This document shows positions 14,492 through 22,694 of a stretch of 34,821 nt of DNA, piece by piece (position 1 is the stretch's first letter; each line of letters begins with the position of its first letter). Made by a program: the position numbers and the translations under genes. The notes under the pieces were generated by a model that worked only from the letters and a program-made list of their open reading frames with translations, ran no database searches and was not told the DNA's origin. The DNA comes from an uncultured Clostridia bacterium. GTDB taxonomy: Bacteria; Bacillota; Clostridia; Christensenellales; CAG-917. The stretch lies in contig CASECZ010000007.1 of assembly GCA_949286725.1 (NCBI GenBank), positions 1 through 34,821 of the forward strand, in the 5' to 3' direction.

Positions 14492-16837
14492 TTATTTGTT
14501 TTTCCAAAGGGACTTGTAGGCGTCCTTGTCATATTGAATGTTGCCGTAGTTGGCGATGCCGAAGGCGTTGACCTTCTCCTCGTACAGCGCGGCCTTCTTG
14601 CTGTTGAGAATGCTTTCCTCGACGCTCTTTCTCACGGTCTTGCAATCCGCAAGGGTTTCGCCGTAAGTCACAATATAGTCGAGAGGCAACACGCCCTCTT
14701 CCGCCGCCGACCAGTCTATGGTCGCCTCTGAATAGGTGTCGCTTTCGGCGTCGTAGGACACGGAGTAGGACCCCCAGCCGTTGTTGTCGTAGGGCACGCA
14801 GGTCGCGACGAGCACGAATATGCCCGCATAGCCGTTGGTGGTAGAGCCGCTTTCGATGAAGCTGTCGCCGAACACGTAGGAGCCGTCAAACTCACCGTTG
14901 ACGGTGTAGCTGCCCGTGCCCTTCGCGATAAGCTCGCGAGCCTGGTCGGTAAACGCTTCGATATAAGACGAATCCTTGCCCTCGGGCGTGATGAGATAGC
15001 CGAGCCCGCCGTTGTTGCTGTCGGTGCTGGTGCTGCCGCTGTCGTCGCCCACGAGATAGAGCCACGCGGTCGCCAGTTCGCGCATCCAGTAGACGCCTTC
15101 GACGCGGGTCAGTTGTTCTGCATTGACCGCCGCGGTGACTTTCTCGAAACTGGCGTACATCTGATTGACTATGCCGATTTGTTCACCCGAGGTGAATGCG
15201 GGAACTTCCTTGGAGAGATACGCGTTCTCGGGGCACGCCTTCACGTTGTATACGATGCCCCACTTGCCGTCCGTCTGTTTGAAATCGACAATCTGGTTGT
15301 AGCCCTCGTTCGTGGTGGTCTCCAACGGATTTTCGTCGTCGTGGACGTGGTTGGGACAGGTCATCGGGTCGCAGGAGGCGTCCTCTTCGTCGGTGTGCTT
15401 GTCGCACTTGTATTTGGAGTCGTAGTCGGGGTTGCTGACCTTGACGGTCATCGCTTTCAGCATTTCGTCACGCTGTGCGACGATGTACTCTTGCTCGTAC
15501 ACGCCCGCCGTCACCAGTTCGATGAGTTCGTCGGTCTTGTCCTGCGGCAGTTTGAGCAGAATGTTGGCAACAAAACCGTAACGCTCGTCTGCGGTGGCGT
15601 ACTTGTGGAAGTAGGTCGTGGCAAGCGAGCTCGTCAACGCGCTTTCGTAGTTGGTGTCCTTGCCCGCGAAGCTCTCTTTGTTCTGCGCCACGAGTTCGGC
15701 AAAGCGGGTTTCGATTTCGCTTGCGGTGACCGTCGCGGCAGAGCCGATCACTCTTTCCAGTTTGGTGATGAGCAGGGACTTCATCTCGTATTCGAGATAA
15801 TAGTCGTACGTGGTGTACGTCTTGGTGAGGTTGTCGGAGATTTCCTTTACAGCCTTGTCGAGATACTTGTCGAGTTTGGCGGCGTATTCCTCGTCGGAAA
15901 GGTCGGCGAGGCATTCGATTTTGACTTCTCTGTCCGTGATGAATTTCCCGTACTCTGCGGTCAGTTTGCCGTCGGCACCGAAGAAATGAGGCGCGATGGC
16001 GATGCTTTCGGAGTTGTCGTCGGGGTCGTAGTCGGCATCTTTGTCGGCTTCTTCCTCGGCGGGAACGGGACGGGGTGCGGTGTACGCCTCCCATTTCGCG
16101 TACAGTTTCAGTCTGTTGTGGCTGTCAAGCAGTCCGCTTTCGGCAGTGAGCGCGGACGTAAAGTCGAACTTGTTGGTGCACTCGGGTTCGAGATACCAGC
16201 CGTAGAACGTGTAACCGTCTCTCGTGGGAGCGGTGGGTTCGAACGCGGTTTTGCCGAGTTGGATTTTCTGAGAGGAAACGGTGCTGCCTTCCTGGGAGTC
16301 GAAGTACACCTTCACGACGTCGTCGCCTTCGTAAGCCTTGTACTCTTCCTTGTCGTCATCGTCGTTGCCGTCGACGTAGTTGTCCTCGTTGATGAGGTTC
16401 TCGATGGCGGTGTTGAGCGCGGAAAGCATGTCTTCGTTGACGTTCTCGACCGCACGGTTGATTTCGCTCCTGCTGAGGAGTTCCTCCACCGTGACCATTG
16501 CGGGAACTTTGTCGATGCCCGCCGCCTTGACGAGTTCGGACTTGGCAAACAACACCAGCAATTCACGCTGAGCAAGCGACTGCGCGATGTAGTCCGCGGC
16601 TTGCTCGTAGCTCATTCCGTAATACGCAACGTAAAGGTAGGAATAACTGTTGAAACTGCTTTCGAGTTCGTGCTTATAAACGTACGCCGTCTGCCCGTCG
16701 TAACTGACGGTTGCGACAACCTGTTTCGCGTCGCGTTCGGCGTTCTTCTTGAAAATCTCGTCGCAACCGGTGAGCGTACCGACCGTTATGGACAGCAGCA
16801 GAACCAGTATCAACGCGACAATCAGCTTCTTTTTCAT
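14492..16837 (-). CDS. Large lipoprotein at the PrsA locus, SurA/PrsA-like with an InlB-type repeat
   Basis: 781 residues. The signal peptide (2-21) ends in lipobox LTGC with C25, so it is anchored outside the membrane. About 38-140 resembles the helical SurA/PrsA N-terminal chaperone fold (VSYDGQTAYVYKHELESSF, repeated Gln/Ala helices). About 175-251 is a Listeria-Bacteroides (InlB B-type) repeat, with PTRDGYTFYGWYLEPE and LYAKWEAY. A Cys/His cluster (C478, H481, C489, C494, H497, H499) could bind metal. The C-terminal part has GGLGYLITPEGK and a VFGDSF region weakly like parvulin. mfd-prsA is a common clostridial order, so an extracytoplasmic folding role is inferred. I choose the ATG at 16837 because GGAG lies 5 nt ahead; the in-frame GTG at 16843 is too close to it. 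About twice PrsA length; no clear rotamase active site. Confidence 0.7.
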   Translation of the reverse strand: MKKKLIVALILVLLLSITVGTLTGCDEIFKKNAERDAKQVVATVSYDGQTAYVYKHELESSFNSYSYLYVAYYGMSYEQAADYIAQSLAQRELLVLFAKSELVKAAGIDKVPAMVTVEELLSRSEINRAVENVNEDMLSALNTAIENLINEDNYVDGNDDDDKEEYKAYEGDDVVKVYFDSQEGSTVSSQKIQLGKTAFEPTAPTRDGYTFYGWYLEPECTNKFDFTSALTAESGLLDSHNRLKLYAKWEAYTAPRPVPAEEEADKDADYDPDDNSESIAIAPHFFGADGKLTAEYGKFITDREVKIECLADLSDEEYAAKLDKYLDKAVKEISDNLTKTYTTYDYYLEYEMKSLLITKLERVIGSAATVTASEIETRFAELVAQNKESFAGKDTNYESALTSSLATTYFHKYATADERYGFVANILLKLPQDKTDELIELVTAGVYEQEYIVAQRDEMLKAMTVKVSNPDYDSKYKCDKHTDEEDASCDPMTCPNHVHDDENPLETTTNEGYNQIVDFKQTDGKWGIVYNVKACPENAYLSKEVPAFTSGEQIGIVNQMYASFEKVTAAVNAEQLTRVEGVYWMRELATAWLYLVGDDSGSTSTDSNNGGLGYLITPEGKDSSYIEAFTDQARELIAKGTGSYTVNGEFDGSYVFGDSFIESGSTTNGYAGIFVLVATCVPYDNNGWGSYSVSYDAESDTYSEATIDWSAAEEGVLPLDYIVTYGETLADCKTVRKSVEESILNSKKAALYEEKVNAFGIANYGNIQYDKDAYKSLWKNK

Positions 16838-16874
16838 ATACACTCCGTTACGAGATTATTGCAATAGTATTAAC

Positions 16875-16903
16875 ATTATACACACCCGCGGGCGTGCCCG
16901 CAA
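16875..16903 (-). promoter_or_regulatory. Promoter of the lipoprotein gene
   Basis: On the minus strand TTGCGG (16903-16898), a 17-nt spacer and consensus TATAAT (16880-16875). The predicted start near 16868 gives a leader of about 30 nt with GGAG. A palindrome GCGGGCGTGCCCGC (16888-16901) fills most of the spacer and overlaps the -35 box; it might be an operator. Confidence 0.65.
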
Positions 16904-16963
16904 GCGTTTTTAACACAAATAAACTCTTTAATAAGCGTTGAAAACAAAGTAAAATCGGGCGTT

Positions 16964-19900
16964 TTACGCGCTCTGCGCGCCGCCGTCGGCGGACGGCGTC
17001 GCCATCTCGGCAAAGAATTTTATCAGTTTTTGCAGTTTTTCCACGTTGGACAGTCCCTTGACGTCGAATATGAGCGAAGGAGGTATGGTCGACGTCAGCA
17101 CGGTTTCGTTGCGGTGCGCGGCAACGGCGTTCATCAGCGTTTCGTCCCCGAACACCTCCGAGTCGCGGAAGTTCACCCCCGCCCCCGCTCTGTTTATCAT
17201 TATGCGCGACACGTCGAACCCGCGCGCCATGTTTTTGAGCAACGCTATGTCGATGAGATTGACGAGCGGCTGTTCCGCCGTGCCGTAAACCTCGTTGAGT
17301 TCCGCAATCAGAGCGTTGCGCGCCGTCACGCAGTCCACGCCCGCTATCCTGCGGTAAATGCGCAGTTTGTCGCGCCCGCTGACGTATCCGTCGCGTATGA
17401 ACGCGGGCACGTCCACCTTCATTTCCACCTCGGCACGCTCGTCGGGACGTTTGCCCGTGCGCAGTTCTTCCACCGCCTCGTTGAGCAGTTCGATGTACAT
17501 CTCGTAACCGACGCGCTCGATGTGTCCGTGCTGTTCCGCGCCGAGTATGTTGCCAGCGCCGCGTATGGACAGGTCGCTTAACGCAATGCGGAAACCGCTG
17601 CCCACGTCGGTGTTGTCGAGAAGCGCGCGCAACCGCTTTTCCGCCGTTGCCGAAGGTTCCCCCGTCGGAGGCAGGGTGAAATAGGCGTGCGCAAGCGCTC
17701 CTCTTCTGCCCACTCTGCCGCGCAGCTGGTAGAGCTGCGACAACCCGAAACACCCCGAGTCTATCACGATGAGCGTGTTTGCGTCGGGCAGGTCTATGCC
17801 GTTTTCGATTATCGTCGTCGCGACGAGTACGTCGTACTTCTTGTCGTAGAACGCCGCCATGCGCTTTTCCAGTTCTCCGCCCGCCATCTGCCCGTGAGCG
17901 GTGACGATTCCCACCTCCGCGGGGAGGTTTGCGGCAAGCCGTGCGGCGTAGGCGTCGAGCGCGGCGATGTCGTTGAGCAAAATGAGCGTCTGCCCGCCGC
18001 GGGCGCATTCGCGCGTTACGGCGTCAACGACGAGAGCGTCGGAATAAGGCATGACGTAGGTCTGCACGGGCAGCCTGCCCTTGGGCGCGGTTTCGAGCAG
18101 GGATATGTCGCGCACGCCCGACAACGCCATATTCAGCGTGCGCGGTATGGGCGTCGCCGAAAGCGTCAGCACGTTGACGAGCGGATATTTCTCTTTGAGT
18201 TTTTCCTTGTGTTCGACGCCGAACCGCTGTTCCTCGTCCAGCACAAGAAGGCCGAGGTCCTTGAACTCCACCTCTTTGGACAGCACCTTGTGCGTCGCTA
18301 TCACCATATGCAGACTGCCGTCTTTGAGCCTTGCGAGCGTTTCGGCGTTGGTTGCCGAGGATTGCAGTCTGGTGAGGAGCGCGCATTCTATCCCGAAGGG
18401 CTCCAACCGCTTGACGAGATTCTCGTGGTGCTGACGGGCGAGTATGGTCGTCGGCGCGAGCAAAACGGCTTGTTTGCCGTCCAGCACGGTTTTGAACATG
18501 GCGCGGAAAGCGACTTCCGTCTTGCCGAACCCGACGTCGCCGACAAGCAGTCTGTCCATTATTTTGCCGCTCTCCATATCCTGTTTGACGGCGGCGATGG
18601 CTTTCAGTTGGTCGGCGGTTTCGTCGTACTCGAAGGCGTCCTCGAACTCCTTTTGCCATACCGTGTCGGGAGAATAGACAAACCCTTTCTGCTTTTCGCG
18701 CTTGGCGTACAACTGCAAGAGATTGACTGCGAGTTTCTTGACGGACTTTCTGACCTTCTCCTTTTCGCGGGCAAACTCCTTGCCGCCCAGTTTGTTAAGC
18801 CGCGGATTTTCCTCGCCCACGAACTTTTGCAGGTTGTCCATCTGGTCGGTGGCAACGTACAGAGTGTCGCCGTCGCGGTAGCGCAGGACGATATACTCCT
18901 TCTCGAAGTCGCCCGTCTTCATTATGGTCGTGCCCTCGCACAACCCCACGCCGTGAATGCGGTGCACGACGTAATCGCCCGCCTTCGGCGCGACGAACTG
19001 CGCCCTGTGCAACGACACGTCCTCGCCGCGGTGTCTGCCGACGCACTCGGACACGCCTATGACGACCAGTTTTTCGGCGGGATACACGAACCCCGTTTCT
19101 ATGGCGAGCGGCGTGACGAGAATCGCGGCGTCGCCGTTGCCGTCCTCGGAAATCTCGCTGTACACTTCGCCCGCGTACAGACTGTCGCGTATGCTCTTCG
19201 CACGTTCGGAGTTGCCCGCACATACGAGCACTTCAAACCCGTTGAGCGTGAAAGTTTTGAGGTCCTGCAATATGCTGTCGGGCGAAAGATAGTATTTCGT
19301 GACGGGGCGGCACTTGGGCTGAATGAGCGTCGTGGGTCTGAACAGCGGATTGGAAAGGTCGAGGGACGTGAACGCCAGTTTGCGCAAGGTCAGAATTCTG
19401 CGCGAGATTTCCGACACGGGGAAAAGACACGCCGAATGCTCGGGCAGAATTTCGCCCGCCTCTCCGAGAGGAACGAGCCTGTTGTGAAACTCCTTTGTCA
19501 GGACGTTGAACTTTTCGTAGATGACTTTGGGCTCGTCGAAAATCACGACGGAGGGCTCGTCGCCCGTAAAATAATCGAAAAGGGAGTGGGAGTTGTCCGC
19601 CGAAAACGGCACCACCCACGCAAGAGAGGGCTGACACACCCCTGCGTGCACGCTGTCGCCGAGCAAGGCGGCGACGGGGTTGTCCGAGTGAGCCGACAGC
19701 GCGCGGCGCACGTCCGCCGCGTCCTTTTCGGAAAACACGACGTCGCCCGCGGGCGGCACGAAAACGCTCTCCTTCTCGTTGAGAGGGAGCATGGTCTCTA
19801 TGTCTATGGTCTTGACGTTCTCGACGAGGTCGTCGAAAAAATTGACGCGCACGGGGTCACCCCCGCAGACGTAGACGTCCAGTATGTCGCCGCGCAGGGC

Positions 19901-20425
19901 GAAATCGCCCTCTTCGGCTATCATTTCCTGACGGACGTACCCGGCGGCAACGAGGGCGTCTGCGACGGACTGCGGAGCCACGGTGTCGTCGCGTTTCAAT
20001 TCCAGACAGCAGGAACGCACCAATTCGGGCGCAGGAAACTTCTGCATGAGCGCGTCGGCGCAAACGACGAGCGTGTCCGCTCTGCCCGTGGCTATCGCGG
20101 CGAGCGCGGCGGCTCTTTCCCGCGATGCCCTCAACGAAAAGCCCTTGCGGTGCACGAGCACGTCGTCGCGGTGCGGCAGAAACACCACCTTTGCGTCGGG
20201 ATAGCGCGAGAGTTTTTCAAACGCGCTTTTCGCGGCGGGCGGGTCGGACGCGACGTAGAGTTTTCTGGCGGGCACGGAGGAAGCCAGATGTATCTTCGCA
20301 CCCTCGGTGACGCGCACGACGGACACGGCAGACAACTTCCCGTCGGGAAGTTTTCTTTCTCCGAGCAGGGCAAGCGAAGCGAGCCCTTCTCCCATTGTGC
20401 GTACGTCAAGCCTCTTCGGTATCAT
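16964..20425 (-). CDS. mfd: Transcription-repair coupling factor Mfd
   Basis: 1153 residues (B. subtilis 1177). Mfd is a DNA translocase that pushes stalled RNA polymerase off lesions and recruits UvrA. In order: a UvrB-like N-terminal module (about 1-400, with GDFALRGDILDVY); the RNA-polymerase-interacting CarD-like domain (DYVVHRIHGVGLCEG onward, about 465-540); the RecG-like helicase core with Walker A GDVGFGKTE from G629 and motif II DEEQ near 729; SATPIPRTLNMALSG; TTIIENGIDLPDANTLIV; QLYQLRGRVGRRG; and the C-terminal TRCF domain. The start overlaps the pth stop as ATGA, so the two are coupled. No separate terminator is visible after mfd; the next gene has its own promoter. Confidence 0.98.
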   Translation of the reverse strand: MIPKRLDVRTMGEGLASLALLGERKLPDGKLSAVSVVRVTEGAKIHLASSVPARKLYVASDPPAAKSAFEKLSRYPDAKVVFLPHRDDVLVHRKGFSLRASRERAAALAAIATGRADTLVVCADALMQKFPAPELVRSCCLELKRDDTVAPQSVADALVAAGYVRQEMIAEEGDFALRGDILDVYVCGGDPVRVNFFDDLVENVKTIDIETMLPLNEKESVFVPPAGDVVFSEKDAADVRRALSAHSDNPVAALLGDSVHAGVCQPSLAWVVPFSADNSHSLFDYFTGDEPSVVIFDEPKVIYEKFNVLTKEFHNRLVPLGEAGEILPEHSACLFPVSEISRRILTLRKLAFTSLDLSNPLFRPTTLIQPKCRPVTKYYLSPDSILQDLKTFTLNGFEVLVCAGNSERAKSIRDSLYAGEVYSEISEDGNGDAAILVTPLAIETGFVYPAEKLVVIGVSECVGRHRGEDVSLHRAQFVAPKAGDYVVHRIHGVGLCEGTTIMKTGDFEKEYIVLRYRDGDTLYVATDQMDNLQKFVGEENPRLNKLGGKEFAREKEKVRKSVKKLAVNLLQLYAKREKQKGFVYSPDTVWQKEFEDAFEYDETADQLKAIAAVKQDMESGKIMDRLLVGDVGFGKTEVAFRAMFKTVLDGKQAVLLAPTTILARQHHENLVKRLEPFGIECALLTRLQSSATNAETLARLKDGSLHMVIATHKVLSKEVEFKDLGLLVLDEEQRFGVEHKEKLKEKYPLVNVLTLSATPIPRTLNMALSGVRDISLLETAPKGRLPVQTYVMPYSDALVVDAVTRECARGGQTLILLNDIAALDAYAARLAANLPAEVGIVTAHGQMAGGELEKRMAAFYDKKYDVLVATTIIENGIDLPDANTLIVIDSGCFGLSQLYQLRGRVGRRGALAHAYFTLPPTGEPSATAEKRLRALLDNTDVGSGFRIALSDLSIRGAGNILGAEQHGHIERVGYEMYIELLNEAVEELRTGKRPDERAEVEMKVDVPAFIRDGYVSGRDKLRIYRRIAGVDCVTARNALIAELNEVYGTAEQPLVNLIDIALLKNMARGFDVSRIMINRAGAGVNFRDSEVFGDETLMNAVAAHRNETVLTSTIPPSLIFDVKGLSNVEKLQKLIKFFAEMATPSADGGAQSA

Positions 20426-21000
20426 TTTCTGCGGTTTATCTTCTCCTCGACGCGCTGAATATCCGCGCCGCCCGCCAGTTCGACGAGGGCGTCGGTTGCC
20501 GCGTCAATACACTTTTCGAGGAGGGGTTTTACGTCAAATTCGACCCTTGAAAGTACAAAATCGACTATTTCAACTTCCTTTTCCGCCAATTCGTCCGTGC
20601 ATATGCCTATGCGCAGACGCTTGAAGCAGGTCGTGTTGAGTTCCTTTACTATGCTGCGCATGCCGTTGTGCGTGCCCGCGCTTCCTTCCTCGCGCAGACG
20701 CATTCTGCCCACGGGCAAATCTGCGTCGTCGTACACGACGACAAGTTCGCTTTCGTCGTTGCAGTACTTCCGCACAAGCTGTTTCACGCTCTCGCCCGAC
20801 AGGTTCATGAAGGTCTGCGGTTTTGCTATGACGAATTCCGTTCCGCCCTTTTTTACGTGCGCGGTAAGAGCGGCGCACTCCTTCCCGGTGAACCTGACCT
20901 TGCACTTTTTGGCGAGCGCGTCCGCCGTCATGAAACCGACGTTGTGATAGGTGTTGCGATAGCGGGTGCCGGGGTTGCCCAGCCCTACGATGAGGAACAT
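20422..21000 (-). CDS. pth: Peptidyl-tRNA hydrolase
   Basis: 192 residues, normal for bacterial Pth. It releases peptides from peptidyl-tRNAs that fall off ribosomes. Visible motifs are GLGNPG (6-11, with N9), catalytic H19 in NTYHNVGF, FMNLSG with N66, D92 in YDDADLP, and GSAGTHNG with N112. The glycine before HNG is replaced by Thr (usual GSAGGHNG), a conservative change in a loop. The ATG follows AAGGAAGGAG. It lies between glmU and mfd, as in many Firmicutes, but without the usual prs gene between glmU and pth. Confidence 0.96.
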   Translation of the reverse strand: MFLIVGLGNPGTRYRNTYHNVGFMTADALAKKCKVRFTGKECAALTAHVKKGGTEFVIAKPQTFMNLSGESVKQLVRKYCNDESELVVVYDDADLPVGRMRLREEGSAGTHNGMRSIVKELNTTCFKRLRIGICTDELAEKEVEIVDFVLSRVEFDVKPLLEKCIDAATDALVELAGGADIQRVEEKINRRK

Positions 21001-21052
21001 TGCTCCTTCCTTCGGGAGAACCCGAAAGCCGAAGCCGCGTGTTCTCCGCAGT

Positions 21053-22108
21053 TTATTTTTTGTCGTCGTCCTTCGCCGCGCCTCTCGACGAAAGGGGTTT
21101 TTCGGGGCGCGTCTCCTGACGCACGCGACCGATTGCGAACTCGCCCTCCGCCATATCGCGCGTCACGGTCGTGCCCGCCGCGACGTATGCGCCGTCGCCT
21201 ATCGTCAGCGGTGCGACGAGATTTGCATTGGCGCCTATGAAACAGTCATTGCCCACGCGGATGCGATGCTTGTGTTTGCCGTCGTAGTTGCAGAACACGG
21301 TGCCGCAACCTACGTTGGTGCGCGCGCCGACTTCGGCGTCGCCGACGTAAGCGAGATGCGCGGATTTCGCGCCGTCGCCCATGACTGCGTTCTTGATTTC
21401 GACAAAGTCGCCCACTCGGCAACCGTCGCCTACGTGCGCTCCGCGCAGTCGGGCGAAAGGTCCGACCGTGCTGCCCTTGCCCACGACGCTGTCCGCAAGA
21501 TGCGACATGACTACGGTTGAGCCCTCCTCCACCACGGTGTCGCAGAGGTAAGAGGCTTCAATCACCGCGCCCGCGCGCACGACGGTATTGCCCGTCAGCC
21601 TGCAAAAGGGCATAACTTTTGCCCCCGAAGAAATCAGGACGGTATCTTCGACGACGGTGTTGGCGACGTCGGGTATCTCCACTTCGGCGGTGAGCAGTCG
21701 GTCTATTATTCTCTCTTTCATTTGATTATACACCAAAGCCCTGTTTTTTGCACTATCAACTTTGCAAAAATGCGGCGACCGCAGAAAATAGCCGCCCTCC
21801 GCGCCGTCCCGCACGAACACCCGCGCCCCCGACGACCCGTCGCCGAGCGCGAGCACGTCCAGCCTGCGGTGCCGCAGACACTCCGCGGCGCGCATGACGT
21901 CGTCCGCGGTCACCAGCGGCATATCGAGAGGTATCACGACCCCCGTTTCGCCCTCGTCGGGCACACACGCAGAACCCTCCCGCACGACCTCGAACCCGAA
22001 CGGGGCGAATTCCCTGCGCAGATAGTCCGCGGCCGTTCTGCCCAACAGCACCGTGTCCCCGAAAGGACTTTCCGTCAACCATATTCTCAACTTATACGAC
22101 ATACTCAA
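21053..22108 (-). CDS. glmU: GlmU-like protein: intact acetyltransferase half, degenerate uridylyltransferase half
   Basis: 351 residues from TTG 22108, or 349 from ATG 22102 (numbering here); normal GlmU is about 455. The C-terminal left-handed beta-helix (about 145-325) keeps the GlcN-1-P acetyltransferase signature: PFARLR (215-220), VEIKNA with K237, SAHLAYVGDAEVG with H249 and Y252, CNYDGKHKHR with N272 and K278. The N-terminal domain is about 100 residues short, lacks LAAGxGTRM, and keeps only remnants (LDMPLVTADD at 59-68, KNRALVYNQ at 119-127). It should acetylate GlcN-1-phosphate for UDP-GlcNAc synthesis but probably cannot add UMP. GGAG lies 7 nt before the TTG but 13 nt before the ATG, so TTG is favoured. 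It keeps the locus next to pth. Confidence 0.85.
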   Translation of the reverse strand: MSMSYKLRIWLTESPFGDTVLLGRTAADYLRREFAPFGFEVVREGSACVPDEGETGVVIPLDMPLVTADDVMRAAECLRHRRLDVLALGDGSSGARVFVRDGAEGGYFLRSPHFCKVDSAKNRALVYNQMKERIIDRLLTAEVEIPDVANTVVEDTVLISSGAKVMPFCRLTGNTVVRAGAVIEASYLCDTVVEEGSTVVMSHLADSVVGKGSTVGPFARLRGAHVGDGCRVGDFVEIKNAVMGDGAKSAHLAYVGDAEVGARTNVGCGTVFCNYDGKHKHRIRVGNDCFIGANANLVAPLTIGDGAYVAAGTTVTRDMAEGEFAIGRVRQETRPEKPLSSRGAAKDDDKK

Positions 22109-22227
22109 TTTTATGCTCCTTTGCTCAGTTATGCCACCTGCGGCGGCTTTTGGCGGCTTTTGGCTCCTTGCGCTTTGCCTTTTTACGCCCTGCTTTCCTC
22201 GATGCCCCCGTGCCCGCGCCGCGGTAC

Positions 22228-22257
22228 AAAAGCAAAAGGGAGACGTCACCGTCTCCC
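22228..22257 (-). terminator. Terminator of the 70-residue protein gene
   Basis: On the minus strand an 8-bp stem GGGAGACG/CGTCTCCC with a 4-nt loop (22257-22238) is followed by TTTTGCTTTTG. Confidence 0.88.
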
Positions 22258-22276
22258 CCTTTGCCTGCCGACCGAA

Positions 22277-22489
22277 TTATGCCGTCTTCGCGTCGGTCGC
22301 GGAGACCGCAACACCCTCGACTTCCGCCGCATACGCCTCTTCGCCGCACACGGTTTCCGTTGCGCATTCCACATCGTCGGGATAGCCTATCTCGACGGGC
22401 GTATAGGGAATGCCGAAAACGCACGCCACGGCGGACACCGCGACGGAAACGATGGTAAGCACGATAAACACGATTTTCTTCTTGTCCAT
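22277..22489 (-). CDS. Small single-span membrane protein, unknown function
   Basis: 70 residues, not recognised. A Lys-rich start (MDKKK) is followed by a hydrophobic helix at 6-27 that could be a membrane anchor or signal peptide. The remainder (28-70) is acidic and Ala/Val-rich with two cysteines (C42, C48), probably outside the membrane. It is a real gene: AAGGAG lies upstream of the ATG, a promoter-like pair is further upstream and a strong terminator follows. An inverted repeat in the leader would pair over the ribosome binding site. It stands alone between glmU and tadA. Confidence 0.72.
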   Translation of the reverse strand: MDKKKIVFIVLTIVSVAVSAVACVFGIPYTPVEIGYPDDVECATETVCGEEAYAAEVEGVAVSATDAKTA

Positions 22490-22493
22490 ATTT

Positions 22494-22528
22494 GCTGTCT
22501 CCTTTTTTTATTGGCAACGCGAGACAGC
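22494..22528 (-). promoter_or_regulatory. Leader hairpin overlapping the ribosome binding site
   Basis: In the mRNA, GCTGTCTC (rc of 22521-22528) can pair perfectly over 8 bp with GAGACAGC (rc of 22494-22501) around a 19-nt loop. The Shine-Dalgarno AAGGAG overlaps the loop-stem junction, so folding would occlude it. The effect on translation is inferred. Confidence 0.5.
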
Positions 22529-22542
22529 CCGTCGGCAAGGGA

Positions 22543-22572
22543 ATGTTAGCCCGCAAACCGTGCGGATTTCAA
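22543..22572 (-). promoter_or_regulatory. Promoter of the 70-residue protein gene
   Basis: On the minus strand TTGAAA (22572-22567), an 18-nt spacer and TAACAT (22548-22543). The predicted start near 22536 would place the full leader hairpin in the transcript. Confidence 0.5.
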
Positions 22573-22613
22573 ACTTTTATGTCAATTTCCGAAAACACCT
22601 TTACGCGACAAAG

Positions 22614-22637
22614 AAAAAAGCGCGGCCGTCGCCGCGC
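22614..22637 (-). terminator. Terminator of the walJ-tadA operon
   Basis: On the minus strand a 7-bp stem GCGCGGC/GCCGCGC with a 4-nt loop is followed by TTTTTTC. It lies about 60 nt beyond the tadA stop. Confidence 0.88.
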
Positions 22638-22694
22638 CCGATAACAGGTCGCAAAATTTATCCGAAAAACGGAAAGCGGTTTGTCGCGTCCGTC

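Noticed and set aside
17687..20458. 923-residue open frame on the + strand over mfd
   Set aside because: Shadow of a well-supported mfd gene; no motifs and no ribosome binding site.
22142..22161. Tandem 10-bp repeat GGCGGCTTTT x2 upstream of glmU
   Set aside because: Only two copies, with no sign of a larger array or a known regulatory site; probably chance in the spacer.
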